From positions 1-38,484 of the forward strand of contig CAUJGC010000187.1 of NCBI GenBank assembly GCA_963169075.1: a DNA stretch of 38,484 nucleotides. Direction: 5' to 3'. The position numbers and the translations under genes are program-made. This DNA comes from Myxococcota bacterium (lineage in GTDB: Bacteria > Myxococcota_A > Bradymonadia > Bradymonadales > GCA-2716585). Of this stretch, positions 16,231 through 24,917 are shown one piece after another. Every line of letters starts with the position of its first letter. Positions within the stretch are counted from its first letter, which is position 1. A model generated the notes under the pieces. The model searched no databases. It saw only the letters and a list, made by a program, of their open reading frames with translations, and was not told where the DNA came from.

Positions 16231-17766
16231 ATGCAGCCCGAGCGCGAAGGTCGCCTCATCCTCCGTCCCCTCACCTCGCAAGACTACGAAGCGGTCGCCG
16301 CGATCCAGCGCGCCTGCTTCCCTGAGATCGAGCCCTGGCGCGAGCCCAGCTTCATGGAGCAGCTGGCGCGCTTCCCGGAGGGACAGCTCGGGATCGAGCT
16401 GGACGGGCGCCTCGTCGCCACCTCCTCGGCGCTCATCGTGGCAGGAGACGACTGGAAGGAGGCCCACACCTTCGCGGAGGTCAGCGACGGCGGCACGATC
16501 AAGAGCCACGATCCCGACGGCGACTCGCTCTATGGTATTGATATCGCAGTCGATCCGAGCTATCGCGGCCTGCGCCTCGCGCACCGCATCTACGAGCACC
16601 GCAAGGAGCTGATCCGGCGCCTCAACCTCCGCAAGATGCTGATCGCGGGGCGCGTCCCGGGCCTCCACGACCACCCCGAGCAGACCCCGGAGGACTACGT
16701 CCGCAGCGTCGTCCGCAAGGAGCTGGTGGACCCGACCCTGACCCCCCAGCTCGCCCAGGGCTTCGCCATCCGCCGCGTCCTCCGCGACTACCTCCCAAGC
16801 GACGTCGAGTCCCGGGGGTGCGCCGTCCTCATGGAGTGGCTCAACGCCGAGTGGCTCCCGGAGGACCTCTCGGTGCGCCCCTCCGCGCGGGTCGCCGCGG
16901 TGCAGTACCGGATGCGGCCTGTGGACTCGTTCGAGGACTTCGCGCGCCAGTGCACCTACTACGCGGATCTGGCGGCAGACAGCCGCGCGGACTTCCTCCT
17001 CTTCCCCGAGCTGCTCACCAACCAGCTCATCCCCCTGGTCGAGCCCCGGCGCCCCGCCCTCCGGGTTCGCGAGCTGGATCAATTCACCTCGCCTTATCTG
17101 GCCCACTTCTCCCATCTGGCGATCAAGTACAACCTCAACATCATCGGCGGGACCCACCTGGCTGTGGAGGACGGCACCCTCTACAACATCGCCTGGCTCT
17201 TCCACCGCGACGGGCGGGTGGACAAGCAGTACAAGCTCCACATCACCCCCGCCGAGGCCCGCTGGTGGGGCGTCGCGCCCGGCCCGGCCCTGGAGGTCTT
17301 CGACACCGACTGCGGCAAGATCGCCATCTTGATCTGCTACGACGTCGAGTTCCCCGAGCTGGCCCGGATCGCACGCGCCAAGGGCGCCAACATCCTCTTC
17401 GTCCCCTACAACACCGACCTCCCCTCGGGGCACACCCGCGTCCGCACCTGCGCGCACGCCCGCTGCATCGAGAACAACATCTACGTCGTCCTCAGCGGCA
17501 TGTGCGGCGGCCTCCCCGGCGCCGACTGGTCGGAGATCCACTTCGCCCGCTCGGCCATCCTCACCCCCTCCGACATCCCCTTCCCACGCGACGGCATCGC
17601 CGCCGAGGCCAACGACAACATCGAGACGCTCCTCATCAGCGACCTCGACTTCGCCCGCCTCCGCAAGATGCATCGTCAGGGCGCGGTCCGCACCTGGGTG
17701 GATCGCCGCCACGACCTCTACACCGTCACCTGGCGCGAAGGCGGGAGCGAGCACAAGGTGGAGTAG
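16231..17766 (+). CDS. Bifunctional GNAT acetyltransferase / carbon-nitrogen hydrolase (nitrilase family) fusion
   Basis: N-terminal GNAT (LILRPLTSQDYEAVAAIQRACFP...YGIDIAVDPSYRGLRLAHRIYEHRKEL); C-terminal CN-hydrolase with E (LLFPELLTN), K (KQYKLHITPAE), C (ILICYDVEFPELAR); ATG at 16231 with AGGAG upstream. Confidence 0.92.
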   Translation: MQPEREGRLILRPLTSQDYEAVAAIQRACFPEIEPWREPSFMEQLARFPEGQLGIELDGRLVATSSALIVAGDDWKEAHTFAEVSDGGTIKSHDPDGDSLYGIDIAVDPSYRGLRLAHRIYEHRKELIRRLNLRKMLIAGRVPGLHDHPEQTPEDYVRSVVRKELVDPTLTPQLAQGFAIRRVLRDYLPSDVESRGCAVLMEWLNAEWLPEDLSVRPSARVAAVQYRMRPVDSFEDFARQCTYYADLAADSRADFLLFPELLTNQLIPLVEPRRPALRVRELDQFTSPYLAHFSHLAIKYNLNIIGGTHLAVEDGTLYNIAWLFHRDGRVDKQYKLHITPAEARWWGVAPGPALEVFDTDCGKIAILICYDVEFPELARIARAKGANILFVPYNTDLPSGHTRVRTCAHARCIENNIYVVLSGMCGGLPGADWSEIHFARSAILTPSDIPFPRDGIAAEANDNIETLLISDLDFARLRKMHRQGAVRTWVDRRHDLYTVTWREGGSEHKVE

Positions 17767-17768
17767 AA

Positions 17769-17803
17769 GGGGGTCTGGGGTCGCGACCCCAGCCGCCGGA
17801 GGC
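17769..17803 (-). terminator. GCCTCCGGCGGC-headed hairpin, copy 1
   Basis: Minus strand GCCTCCGGCGGCTGGGGTCGCGACCCCAGACCCCC; palindromic CTGGGGTCGCGACCCCAG; 11 nt after the minus-strand gene stop at 17815. Confidence 0.7.
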
Positions 17804-17814
17804 ATCCCGAAACC

Positions 17815-18720
17815 TCACCACGTCCAGAGCATATCCACCGTCGGGAGGAGATCGTGGGAGCGGACGTGGACGAGGCGGGTGAAGCCGTCGCTGTCCTGCT
17901 CCTCGACGACGCGCCGCTGGTCGCTGTTCCAGTACGCCAGCCCCAAGGCGAGGCGGGTGCGCTGGGAGGTCTGGAGATCGGCGCCGATCCACGCAGCCCA
18001 GGTCCAGCGGTCGCGGCCTGTGTCGCCCTGGACGCCCTCACCGACCCGGTAGAGATCGGCCTCGGCGGCGATCCGGAGCCAGGGGAGGACGCCGCGGTCG
18101 TAGCGGACGCCCAGGTGGGCGCGCCAGGCGTGCGCCACCGGGGCGAAGGCCAGATCGAGCGGCGCCAGCGTGTCCAGCGGCAGCGGCCGCGCGCCGGAGA
18201 GCGCCCAACCCACCGCGCCGTCCAGCCGCAGCGTCAGCGGGTGCTCCTCGCCCCACGAGGCGGCGATCCCGAGGCGCGGGATCAGCGTGGGCCCCGGGGC
18301 ATGGCAGGAGTCCCCGCGGGCGGGCTCCGCCGCCTCGACCTTGCAGGAGGGCGTCAGGTAGCCCTGCACCCCCAGCGGCGGCGCGAAGGCGAAGGCGGCC
18401 CAGGGCAGCGCCAGGCCGCCCTCCACGGTCAGCGCCACCGGCGCTCCCCGGAGGAGCGCGTAGCGCGCCGCGACGTTGGGCGCCGCGAAGGTCAGCAGGG
18501 GGTGGGTCTGCACCTCCAGCCCCTCCAGCGGCACCCAGGTGAGCGGGTTGAAGACGCCGACGCCCCAGGTGCCCTCGGGGGCGACGGCGGCGTGGCCGCG
18601 CGGCGCCAGCGGCTCGGCGCTGGCGTCGCCGCCTGGGGCAAGCGACGTCAAGATACACACGCCTGCACATGTCAAGATATACGTCTTGATGTGTCTTGAT
18701 ATATCATGCGCCGCGCTCAT
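17815..18720 (-). CDS. Putative exported/outer-membrane beta-rich protein of unknown function
   Basis: Start in an ATGA overlap with the upstream gene; signal-like N-terminus MSAAHDISRHIKTYILTCAGVCILTSLAPGGDASA; alternating aromatic/hydrophobic segments, ends VRSHDLLPTVDMLWTW. Confidence 0.65.
   Translation of the reverse strand: MSAAHDISRHIKTYILTCAGVCILTSLAPGGDASAEPLAPRGHAAVAPEGTWGVGVFNPLTWVPLEGLEVQTHPLLTFAAPNVAARYALLRGAPVALTVEGGLALPWAAFAFAPPLGVQGYLTPSCKVEAAEPARGDSCHAPGPTLIPRLGIAASWGEEHPLTLRLDGAVGWALSGARPLPLDTLAPLDLAFAPVAHAWRAHLGVRYDRGVLPWLRIAAEADLYRVGEGVQGDTGRDRWTWAAWIGADLQTSQRTRLALGLAYWNSDQRRVVEEQDSDGFTRLVHVRSHDLLPTVDMLWTW
18647..18708 (+). repeat. AT-rich island A with roughly 10-bp phased GTCTTGAT / GTCAAGAT units
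   Basis: gtcaagatac (18647), gtcaagatat (18671), gtcttgatgt (18683), gtcttgatat (18693), atcatg (18703). Confidence 0.7.
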
Positions 18721-19877
18721 CGCGTCACCTCCCAGGTGCCGATCACCGGGGCGTGATCGCTCAACCGCAGCGGGTCGCTCTGGAGGGGCGCGCCCCTCCA
18801 GACCTGCCCGGCCCGCTGCAAGACGTCGCTCTCGCCTGGGGTCCAGGCCGTGCCGGGGCTGGCGAAGAGGTAGTCCAGCGTGCGGTTCCAATCGCCGGGC
18901 TGGCCGACCTCGTTCACCTCGTCGGGGCCGAGGACGGAGTGGGTGAAGTAGCGGCGCTGCGCCTCCGCTGTGGTCCCGAAGGCGTCCAGGGGGAGCCAGG
19001 GCACCAGCTCGTCAAAGAAGGGCCGCATGGCCTCGGGGGTGTAGGGCGGCTGGACGAAGTCCTCGCTGCACACCGCCTCGGTGCGCTCGTCGGGGAAGCC
19101 CTCCAGCTGGAGCGCGCTGGGCGGCAGCTCGTTGAAGTCGCCGCCCAGCACAAACGGCAGCTCCTCCCCGTCCACCACCTCCTTGATCTGGCGCAGCTGC
19201 GCCTGCTTGGTGCCGTCTTGATCGTAGGCCTCGGTGTGGACGACGTAGATGGCCACGCGGAGGTCGGGGCGCGGGGCGATGACCGCGCGCCCGATCACCC
19301 GGTGGATGTAGAAGGCGCCCGTGACCGGGTCCTGATCGGTGCGATCCGGCTGGCGGATCGCGACGGCCTCCAGGATGGGGTAGCGGGAGAGGATCGCCAT
19401 CCCCAGATCCATACGCCCCAGCCCCTCGGACGGGATGTAGCGGCTGTCCCAGGTCCGGAAGTAGGCGGCGTAGTTGAGCGTCGTGCCGTTGAGCAGCGCC
19501 TCCACCTGGTTGACGTAGGCCGAGCGGCGGGAGTTGACCTCGATCTCCTCGGTCAGCAGCACGTCGGGCTCGACCTCCCGCAAGAGGGCGTTGAGCGCGC
19601 CGAGGTTGCCATCGACCTCGCCGCGGGTCATCGCGACCCGATCCCCCCAGCAGTCGAACCAGAAGGGGAGGCGCGCGGCGCCGTACTTGACGTTCCAGGC
19701 CATGACCCGCAGCGCCACGGGGTCGGCGGGCTCCGGCGCCGGCGTCAGCGCGTCGGCCCGGAAGAGGAGCGCCGGCGCCTGGTCAAAGTCGAGATCGTCG
19801 TAGAGCCACTCGCAGCCCGAGGCCGCGCCCAGCGCCGCCCAACCCAGCAAGAGCGCCGTCAAGACGCGCCGCCTCAT
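18717..19877 (-). CDS. Endonuclease/exonuclease/phosphatase-family lipoprotein
   Basis: LTALLLGWAALGAASGC lipobox; LRVMAWNVKYG, VEPDVLLTEEI, LPFVLGGDFNELP, NRTLDYLFAS, LSDHAPVIGTW motifs of the EEP superfamily. Confidence 0.85.
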   Translation of the reverse strand: MRRRVLTALLLGWAALGAASGCEWLYDDLDFDQAPALLFRADALTPAPEPADPVALRVMAWNVKYGAARLPFWFDCWGDRVAMTRGEVDGNLGALNALLREVEPDVLLTEEIEVNSRRSAYVNQVEALLNGTTLNYAAYFRTWDSRYIPSEGLGRMDLGMAILSRYPILEAVAIRQPDRTDQDPVTGAFYIHRVIGRAVIAPRPDLRVAIYVVHTEAYDQDGTKQAQLRQIKEVVDGEELPFVLGGDFNELPPSALQLEGFPDERTEAVCSEDFVQPPYTPEAMRPFFDELVPWLPLDAFGTTAEAQRRYFTHSVLGPDEVNEVGQPGDWNRTLDYLFASPGTAWTPGESDVLQRAGQVWRGAPLQSDPLRLSDHAPVIGTWEVTR

Positions 19878-20509
19878 GGTGTCTCCTCCGCGAGGAAGGC
19901 CACCAGATGGGCCTCGACAGCCTGGGTCAGCAGCCCCAGGTGGAGCCCGTCGACCAGGCCGTGGTGGACCGTCATCGAGAGGGTGAAGCCCTCGGGCTCG
20001 ACGCGACCCCAGAAGAGGCGCGGGACCGACTCCTCGGGGCGCCCCGAGCGCTCGGCGCGCACGGCGCGCACGTCCATCCAGGGCATGCAGCTGGCGTAGA
20101 AGACGTCGTCCCGGGCGTGAGCGCCGCTCAGGCGCTCCTGAGCGCAGGCCTCGGCGGCGCCGGACTCGACCGCAGCCAGGAAGGGCGCGCGCTCGGGGCT
20201 CCAGACGCCGCGCGCGAAGCGCACCGTGCCGTCCTCCGCCAGCACCGCCCAGGCGGGATGGACCGCCTCGTGCTCGACGACGACCGCGCCGCCCTCGCGG
20301 AGCCGCAGGCGGAGCGCAGGGACCTGGTTGACCCCGGCGTTGAGAGCGTGGAGCACCACCCCGAAGAGCGAGACGCCCCGCGCGCGGGCGCGCTCCTTGA
20401 GGCGCGGCGCGCGTATCCAGGCGGATATATCAAAGAATGGGTCTTGATATGTCTTGAACATATCAAAGTGATCTCGGCGGGGCCAGGTGGAGCGATCGAT
20501 GATCCGCAT
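19874..20509 (-). CDS. Chloramphenicol acetyltransferase-like (CAT family) protein
   Basis: MRIIDRSTWPRRDHFDMFKTYQDPFFDISAWI N-terminal CAT motif and catalytic TVHHGLVDGLHLGLL (HHxxxDG); ATGA overlap with the downstream lipoprotein gene. Confidence 0.8.
   Translation of the reverse strand: MRIIDRSTWPRRDHFDMFKTYQDPFFDISAWIRAPRLKERARARGVSLFGVVLHALNAGVNQVPALRLRLREGGAVVVEHEAVHPAWAVLAEDGTVRFARGVWSPERAPFLAAVESGAAEACAQERLSGAHARDDVFYASCMPWMDVRAVRAERSGRPEESVPRLFWGRVEPEGFTLSMTVHHGLVDGLHLGLLTQAVEAHLVAFLAEETP
20423..20468 (+). repeat. AT-rich island B with roughly 10-bp phased GTCTTGA units
   Basis: ggatatatcaaagaatgg gtcttgatat gtcttgaaca tatcaaag. Confidence 0.6.
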
Positions 20510-20684
20510 GGTGACTCGGGGCAGGAGGGAGCGCGGCGCGCCGCGCGACATCAGCACCCAGGAGGGTACAATGCGCCTCGGCGGCGCGTCCAGCCTTGAC
20601 GACACCCGTGAAAGGGGCTAAGGCGCTCCTCGGTCTGTGGTGGTCTCACATATCCCTCTCCCCCTGAAGTCTCAAGGTGTTGCG

Positions 20685-21347
20685 ATGCGTCGAATCCTCC
20701 TCCCTGCTGGCCTCCTCCTCACCCTCGGCGCCGCCTGCGCGACGACCGGCACCTCCGCCCCGATGGAGTGCCCCGAGGTGACCCCGCAGCCCGCCGCCGA
20801 AGGCGCCCCGGCCCTCTTCGACCCCGCGCTGGTGCAGGTGGCGCAGACCGCCCAGGGCACCCACAAGATCAAGCTCTTCTTCGACGCCGAGGGCCGCCCC
20901 ATCAAGCAGGCCGTCTACCACCGCGACTTCAAGCTCATGCCCGAGGCCGTCCGCAAGACCGTCGAGGCCGAGGCGCCCGGCGGCGAGCTGATCGCCGCCG
21001 AGAGCGAGCTCTACGCCGGCGTAGGCCGCGTCTTCGAGGTCGAGGTCAAGCTCCCCGACGGCCGCGAGCTGGAGGTCAGCGTCAAGGAGGACGGCACCCT
21101 CTACTACGTCGAGCGCAAGCTGGACCCCAAGCTCCTCGCGGACTCCGTGCGCGCCACCGTCGAGGCCACCGTCCCCGGCGGCACCATCGACGAGGTGGAG
21201 ACCAAGAAGGGCCCCGACATGGACGTCACCCTCCTTGAGGTCATCGACCCCCAGGGCGTCCAGCACTACCTCCGCTTCGCGCCGGGCGGCAAGCTGGTGG
21301 GCCACACCCTCCGCTTCACCGCCCAGGTCGAGGTCCCCGCCCCCTGA
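20685..21347 (+). CDS. Putative lipoprotein with two PepSY-like repeats
   Basis: MRRILLPAGLLLTLGAACATT lipobox; repeated LPEAVRKTVEAEAPGGELIAAE...VFEVEVKLPDG / LADSVRATVEATVPGGTIDEVE. Confidence 0.75.
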   Translation: MRRILLPAGLLLTLGAACATTGTSAPMECPEVTPQPAAEGAPALFDPALVQVAQTAQGTHKIKLFFDAEGRPIKQAVYHRDFKLMPEAVRKTVEAEAPGGELIAAESELYAGVGRVFEVEVKLPDGRELEVSVKEDGTLYYVERKLDPKLLADSVRATVEATVPGGTIDEVETKKGPDMDVTLLEVIDPQGVQHYLRFAPGGKLVGHTLRFTAQVEVPAP

Positions 21348-21357
21348 CGCATCAGGG
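21342..21357. terminator. Hairpin containing both stop codons of the convergent gene pair
   Basis: CCCTGA-CGCA-TCAGGG; TGA of the + gene (21345-21347) and TGA of the - gene (21352-21354) lie in opposite stem arms. Confidence 0.45.
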
Positions 21358-23133
21358 CGGCGAGGTGTAGATCCGCACCTCGCCGTCTTGAGCTTCGACG
21401 TGGCCGAACCCCAGCGCGACGTCGTCCCGGCCGTCGCCGTTGAAGTCGGCGGCCAGGACGGCCACGCGCCGGTTGGGCTCGTCTTCCAGCGGGATGAAGA
21501 AGGTCGCGTCTGCGGCTATGCTGCTCAAATCCCCTGGAAAGAAAGGACCATAGAAGAGCCAGGCCCCCACCCTGTCCGCGCCGTCGGTCTCGGGGACGAG
21601 GCCGCCGATCACGAGGTCGTCCGCCCCGTCGCCGTTGAAGTCGCCCACCGCCACCGCCGCGCCGAACCCCTCGCCAGGCGCGCCGCAGAGGCGCACAGGC
21701 GCCCCCTCGGCGGGCTCGGTGAGGCGCCCGGACTCTGGAGACGGCGCCACGTAGACGCAGCCCGCCCCGCTGTTCGCGCCCGGCGCCCCCAGGACCACCG
21801 CCGCTGCGCGATCCGCTCCGAAGAGACGCGACGCCCCGGCCACGGCATACCCCAGCAGGCTCCCCGACTGCGCGCTCTCCCAGACCCCCACCGCCTGCTC
21901 CGCGCTCGCCTCGCCGCGCAGGTTCGCGGCGAAGAGATAGGCCGCGCCGCGCTGCGGCGCGCCGATCAGCGCCCCGCCCAGCGGCCCGGCGGCCACCGCC
22001 GCGCCGAAGCCGCTCCCCGCGCTCGGGCCGCGGAGCCGCACGATCGCCTCGCCGCGCCCGGCGGCGGTGCTCCCGGAGGTGTGGGCGCCCGGCGGCAGCG
22101 CCTCGAAGAGCAGCGCCTCTCCCCAGGACCCGGCGTCGTGGTCGTAGCGCGGGTGGCCGACGATCAGCTCGTCCCCGGAGGTGTCCAGCGCGTCGCCCAG
22201 CGCGACGCTGGCGCCGAAGAGATCATCCTCATGCGCCCCGCGCCCACGCCAGAAGTCGTCATCGAGCATGTTGACCTGCGCCGAGCTGGACGCGCTGAAC
22301 GAGTCCACCGCCACCACCATCCCACCCCAGCCGGAGCCGTCCGCGTCGGGCGCTCCGGCCACGGCGAAGGGAGCCGTCGAGCGGCCGATGTGCCCCAGCG
22401 CGACGACGCTCCCCAGGTTGCCGTCGTGGATCGTGCAGTAGAGCCGCCCGGGGCGATCATGGCTCAGCTCCCGCGCCGCGTCCGCCGACTGACCCGGGCT
22501 CACCAGAAACGCCTCGCCGTCGCTGTGGGCGTGCTTGCCTGGCGCGCCGATGAGCAGCTCGTCCTGGCCGTCGCCGTTCATGTCGTAGGCCGCCAGGCTC
22601 CACCCCGCGCGGCGGTCGTGGCCGCCGCGGTAGGTCAGCGTCGCCTGATCGCGGGGGTAGCTCCCCTGGAAGGTGCAGGTGACGCCGCCGCAGCTCTCGG
22701 AGCGCGCCGTCGCGCAGCTCTCGCGGGCGTTGGGGTGGATCGCCGCGTCGTCGTCGTCGCAGTCCCCCTCCCGAGCTGCGGCGCGGGCGTCATCGCAGCT
22801 CACCCGGATGCTCCCACCGAAGCCGTCGCCGTCGGTGTCCAGCCAGCAGGTCGCCGGGGCCGCGCTGTCCTCTCCCACGTCGTCGTGATCCTCCTCCGCC
22901 GCGTCGGCCAGGGCTGCGTCGTCGCCGCTCGCCGCGTCGAGGCCGGCGTCCTCACCGGGGAGCGCGCTGTTGTTGGCGGCGCCTGCGTCGTCGATCCCTC
23001 CGCCGCCTGCGTCGCCCTCGCCTGGCGCGGCCACCCCCGAGGGGACCGGCGGCACCTCCCCGGCGAAGAGGCTGCACCCGCCCAGGCAGGCCAGCAGCCC
23101 CAACCATCCATACAATCTGGCGCGCTGTGTCAT
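21352..23133 (-). CDS. FG-GAP/integrin-alpha-like repeat lipoprotein
   Basis: LGLLACLGGCSLF lipobox; D/A-rich linker; repeats such as AAYDMNGDGQDELLIGAPG, VAVGDFNGDGADDLVIGG, LAADFNGDGRDDVALGFG. Confidence 0.9.
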   Translation of the reverse strand: MTQRARLYGWLGLLACLGGCSLFAGEVPPVPSGVAAPGEGDAGGGGIDDAGAANNSALPGEDAGLDAASGDDAALADAAEEDHDDVGEDSAAPATCWLDTDGDGFGGSIRVSCDDARAAAREGDCDDDDAAIHPNARESCATARSESCGGVTCTFQGSYPRDQATLTYRGGHDRRAGWSLAAYDMNGDGQDELLIGAPGKHAHSDGEAFLVSPGQSADAARELSHDRPGRLYCTIHDGNLGSVVALGHIGRSTAPFAVAGAPDADGSGWGGMVVAVDSFSASSSAQVNMLDDDFWRGRGAHEDDLFGASVALGDALDTSGDELIVGHPRYDHDAGSWGEALLFEALPPGAHTSGSTAAGRGEAIVRLRGPSAGSGFGAAVAAGPLGGALIGAPQRGAAYLFAANLRGEASAEQAVGVWESAQSGSLLGYAVAGASRLFGADRAAAVVLGAPGANSGAGCVYVAPSPESGRLTEPAEGAPVRLCGAPGEGFGAAVAVGDFNGDGADDLVIGGLVPETDGADRVGAWLFYGPFFPGDLSSIAADATFFIPLEDEPNRRVAVLAADFNGDGRDDVALGFGHVEAQDGEVRIYTSPP

Positions 23134-23305
23134 GACTTGGCTCCTTGGAGACGCCTTCGATCACCTCACCCATCCTAGCACCTGCCCGGACGGGAGGCGA
23201 GCCGAAGAAGGGGCGGTTGTGCTGCGCCGCACCTTCGCTTAGGCTGGGCCCACGCGCGGAGCGGAGGGACGCCGTGCCTACATCAACCTACACGGAAGGC
23301 CATCC

Positions 23306-24877
23306 ATGACGAGCAACCTGGAGAGCCGCAAGGCCGACCACCACAGCGCGGTCGCACACTACGGTAAAAAATCCGTCGAGGCGCTGGAGATCCTGATCGA
23401 CGCCGCGGCCTCCCCCCAGGAGGACCAGCAGGCGTGGGCCTGGCGCCAGCTCAAGGCGCTCAAGGGGCACCTGGGCACCGACGACGCCGCGCGGGCGATC
23501 CAGCGCCTCGACGACGCCCTCCAGAGCGAGGAAGAGGCCCGCGCCGTCACCGCCGCGCGCCTGCTCTGGCACCTCATGGAGCAGACGCGCCTCGCGGAGG
23601 GCGCCCTCTTGCTGGAGGTCATCGAGCGCGCCTGGCGCGACCCCCGCCCCAGCGTCGCCTTCCGGGCCTCGGAGCCTGCGCGCTACAGCCTGCCCCGAGT
23701 CAACGCCCGCATCATCAAGCCGGGCCTCCTCGCGGCGCTGGCGGACCTCATCCGACGCGCCAAAGGCCAGGAGCAGATCGGGGCGGTGGTCCGCATCGTC
23801 CTGGCCCTCCTGCGAGCCAAGCAGGCCGATCCGGCGCTCCGCCCCGCCATCGTCGAGCGCATGGCCTCCGAGGACGCCGCCACCCGGCGCGCCTTCGTCA
23901 ACGCCCTGGGCAGCGAGCTGCGCTGGAGTCGCCACACCTGGGTCGTCGAGGCGATCACCCGCCGCGACATCCCCGAGCTGGACGCCTCCGCCCTCCCGGT
24001 CATCTCGCGCCTGCCCCCCGAGCGGCGCAGCGCCATCCTCCAGCGCCGCATGCCCCAGGACGCGCTCCCGGCCTTGATGGAGGCGTGCGGCTCCTCCACC
24101 TCCGAGCCCGATCTGGTGGACGCCTGCGCCCGGGCCCTCTGCGATCCCGAGGAGGCCTACCGCCGCGCCGCGCTCCAGGGCCTCAGCTCCTATTGCAGCA
24201 GCTACCGCTACAACCACAGCCAGCACGACCGCCTCCTCCTCCGCCTGCTGGAGATCGCGCCGCCGGAGCGCTTCGAGGCCGCGCTCTTCTTCATGGAGAG
24301 CCTCGCCACGCCGGATCACCCCCTCTGGCGGAGCGGCCATGAGCACGCGGCTCGCGTGCGGGAGAAGCTGGCCGACCCGGAGCACCCCGCCTCAGCCGCC
24401 CTCGCCGCGCTCATCCCCCAGAGCGTCGAGCGCCTCCAGACCGCAGGGCGCTTCGAAGAGGCCCAGCGCGTCCAGCAGCTTGGGCGCCAGCTCCTCCCGG
24501 CGCCGCCTGAGATCGGCGCCTCGCTGGAGGTGGTGGTCCAGGGCCGCGACCGAGGCGGCGAGGCGCTGCTGGACGGCTTGAGCTTCGTATACTCCTATGG
24601 GGAGGACGTGTCCGGTGAGGTGTCGTTCAAGGCGGGCGCCATCGCATGGCGCTCGTCAGGGGCGGTGATGGGCGGCGCATCTTTTGAGGGGGCGTATACG
24701 GCCCGAGCCGTCCGGCCTTCGCTCTACCTCCTCTGGGTCGCTATGCCCTCGGGGGGGAGCGCGGCGCTGGTGCTCGATCTGGAGGCGAAGCGCCTCTGGA
24801 GCGCCGGCGGCAGCGCCGACGCGCGCTCCTTCGACGAGGCCGAGGTCCGCGGCGTGACCTGGCCCAGGGACGCGTGA
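23306..24877 (+). CDS. HEAT-like repeat protein with C-terminal calycin (MoaF/PAD)-like domain
   Basis: Helical repeat N-terminus (TRRAFVNALG, YRRAALQGLSSY); C-terminus LSFVYSYGEDVSGEVSFKAGAIAWRSSGAVMGGASFEGAYTARAVRPSLYLLWVAMPSGGSAALVLDLEAKRLWSAGG. Confidence 0.7.
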   Translation: MTSNLESRKADHHSAVAHYGKKSVEALEILIDAAASPQEDQQAWAWRQLKALKGHLGTDDAARAIQRLDDALQSEEEARAVTAARLLWHLMEQTRLAEGALLLEVIERAWRDPRPSVAFRASEPARYSLPRVNARIIKPGLLAALADLIRRAKGQEQIGAVVRIVLALLRAKQADPALRPAIVERMASEDAATRRAFVNALGSELRWSRHTWVVEAITRRDIPELDASALPVISRLPPERRSAILQRRMPQDALPALMEACGSSTSEPDLVDACARALCDPEEAYRRAALQGLSSYCSSYRYNHSQHDRLLLRLLEIAPPERFEAALFFMESLATPDHPLWRSGHEHAARVREKLADPEHPASAALAALIPQSVERLQTAGRFEEAQRVQQLGRQLLPAPPEIGASLEVVVQGRDRGGEALLDGLSFVYSYGEDVSGEVSFKAGAIAWRSSGAVMGGASFEGAYTARAVRPSLYLLWVAMPSGGSAALVLDLEAKRLWSAGGSADARSFDEAEVRGVTWPRDA

Positions 24878-24911
24878 CGCGACGCCTGGGGCCGAAGCCC
24901 CAGGCGTCGCG
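24878..24911. terminator. Bidirectional hairpin between convergent genes
   Basis: Perfect 15-bp stem cgcgacgcctggggc-CGAA-gccccaggcgtcgcg in the 40-nt gap between stops at 24877 (+) and 24918 (-). Confidence 0.8.
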
Positions 24912-24917
24912 CGCGCC

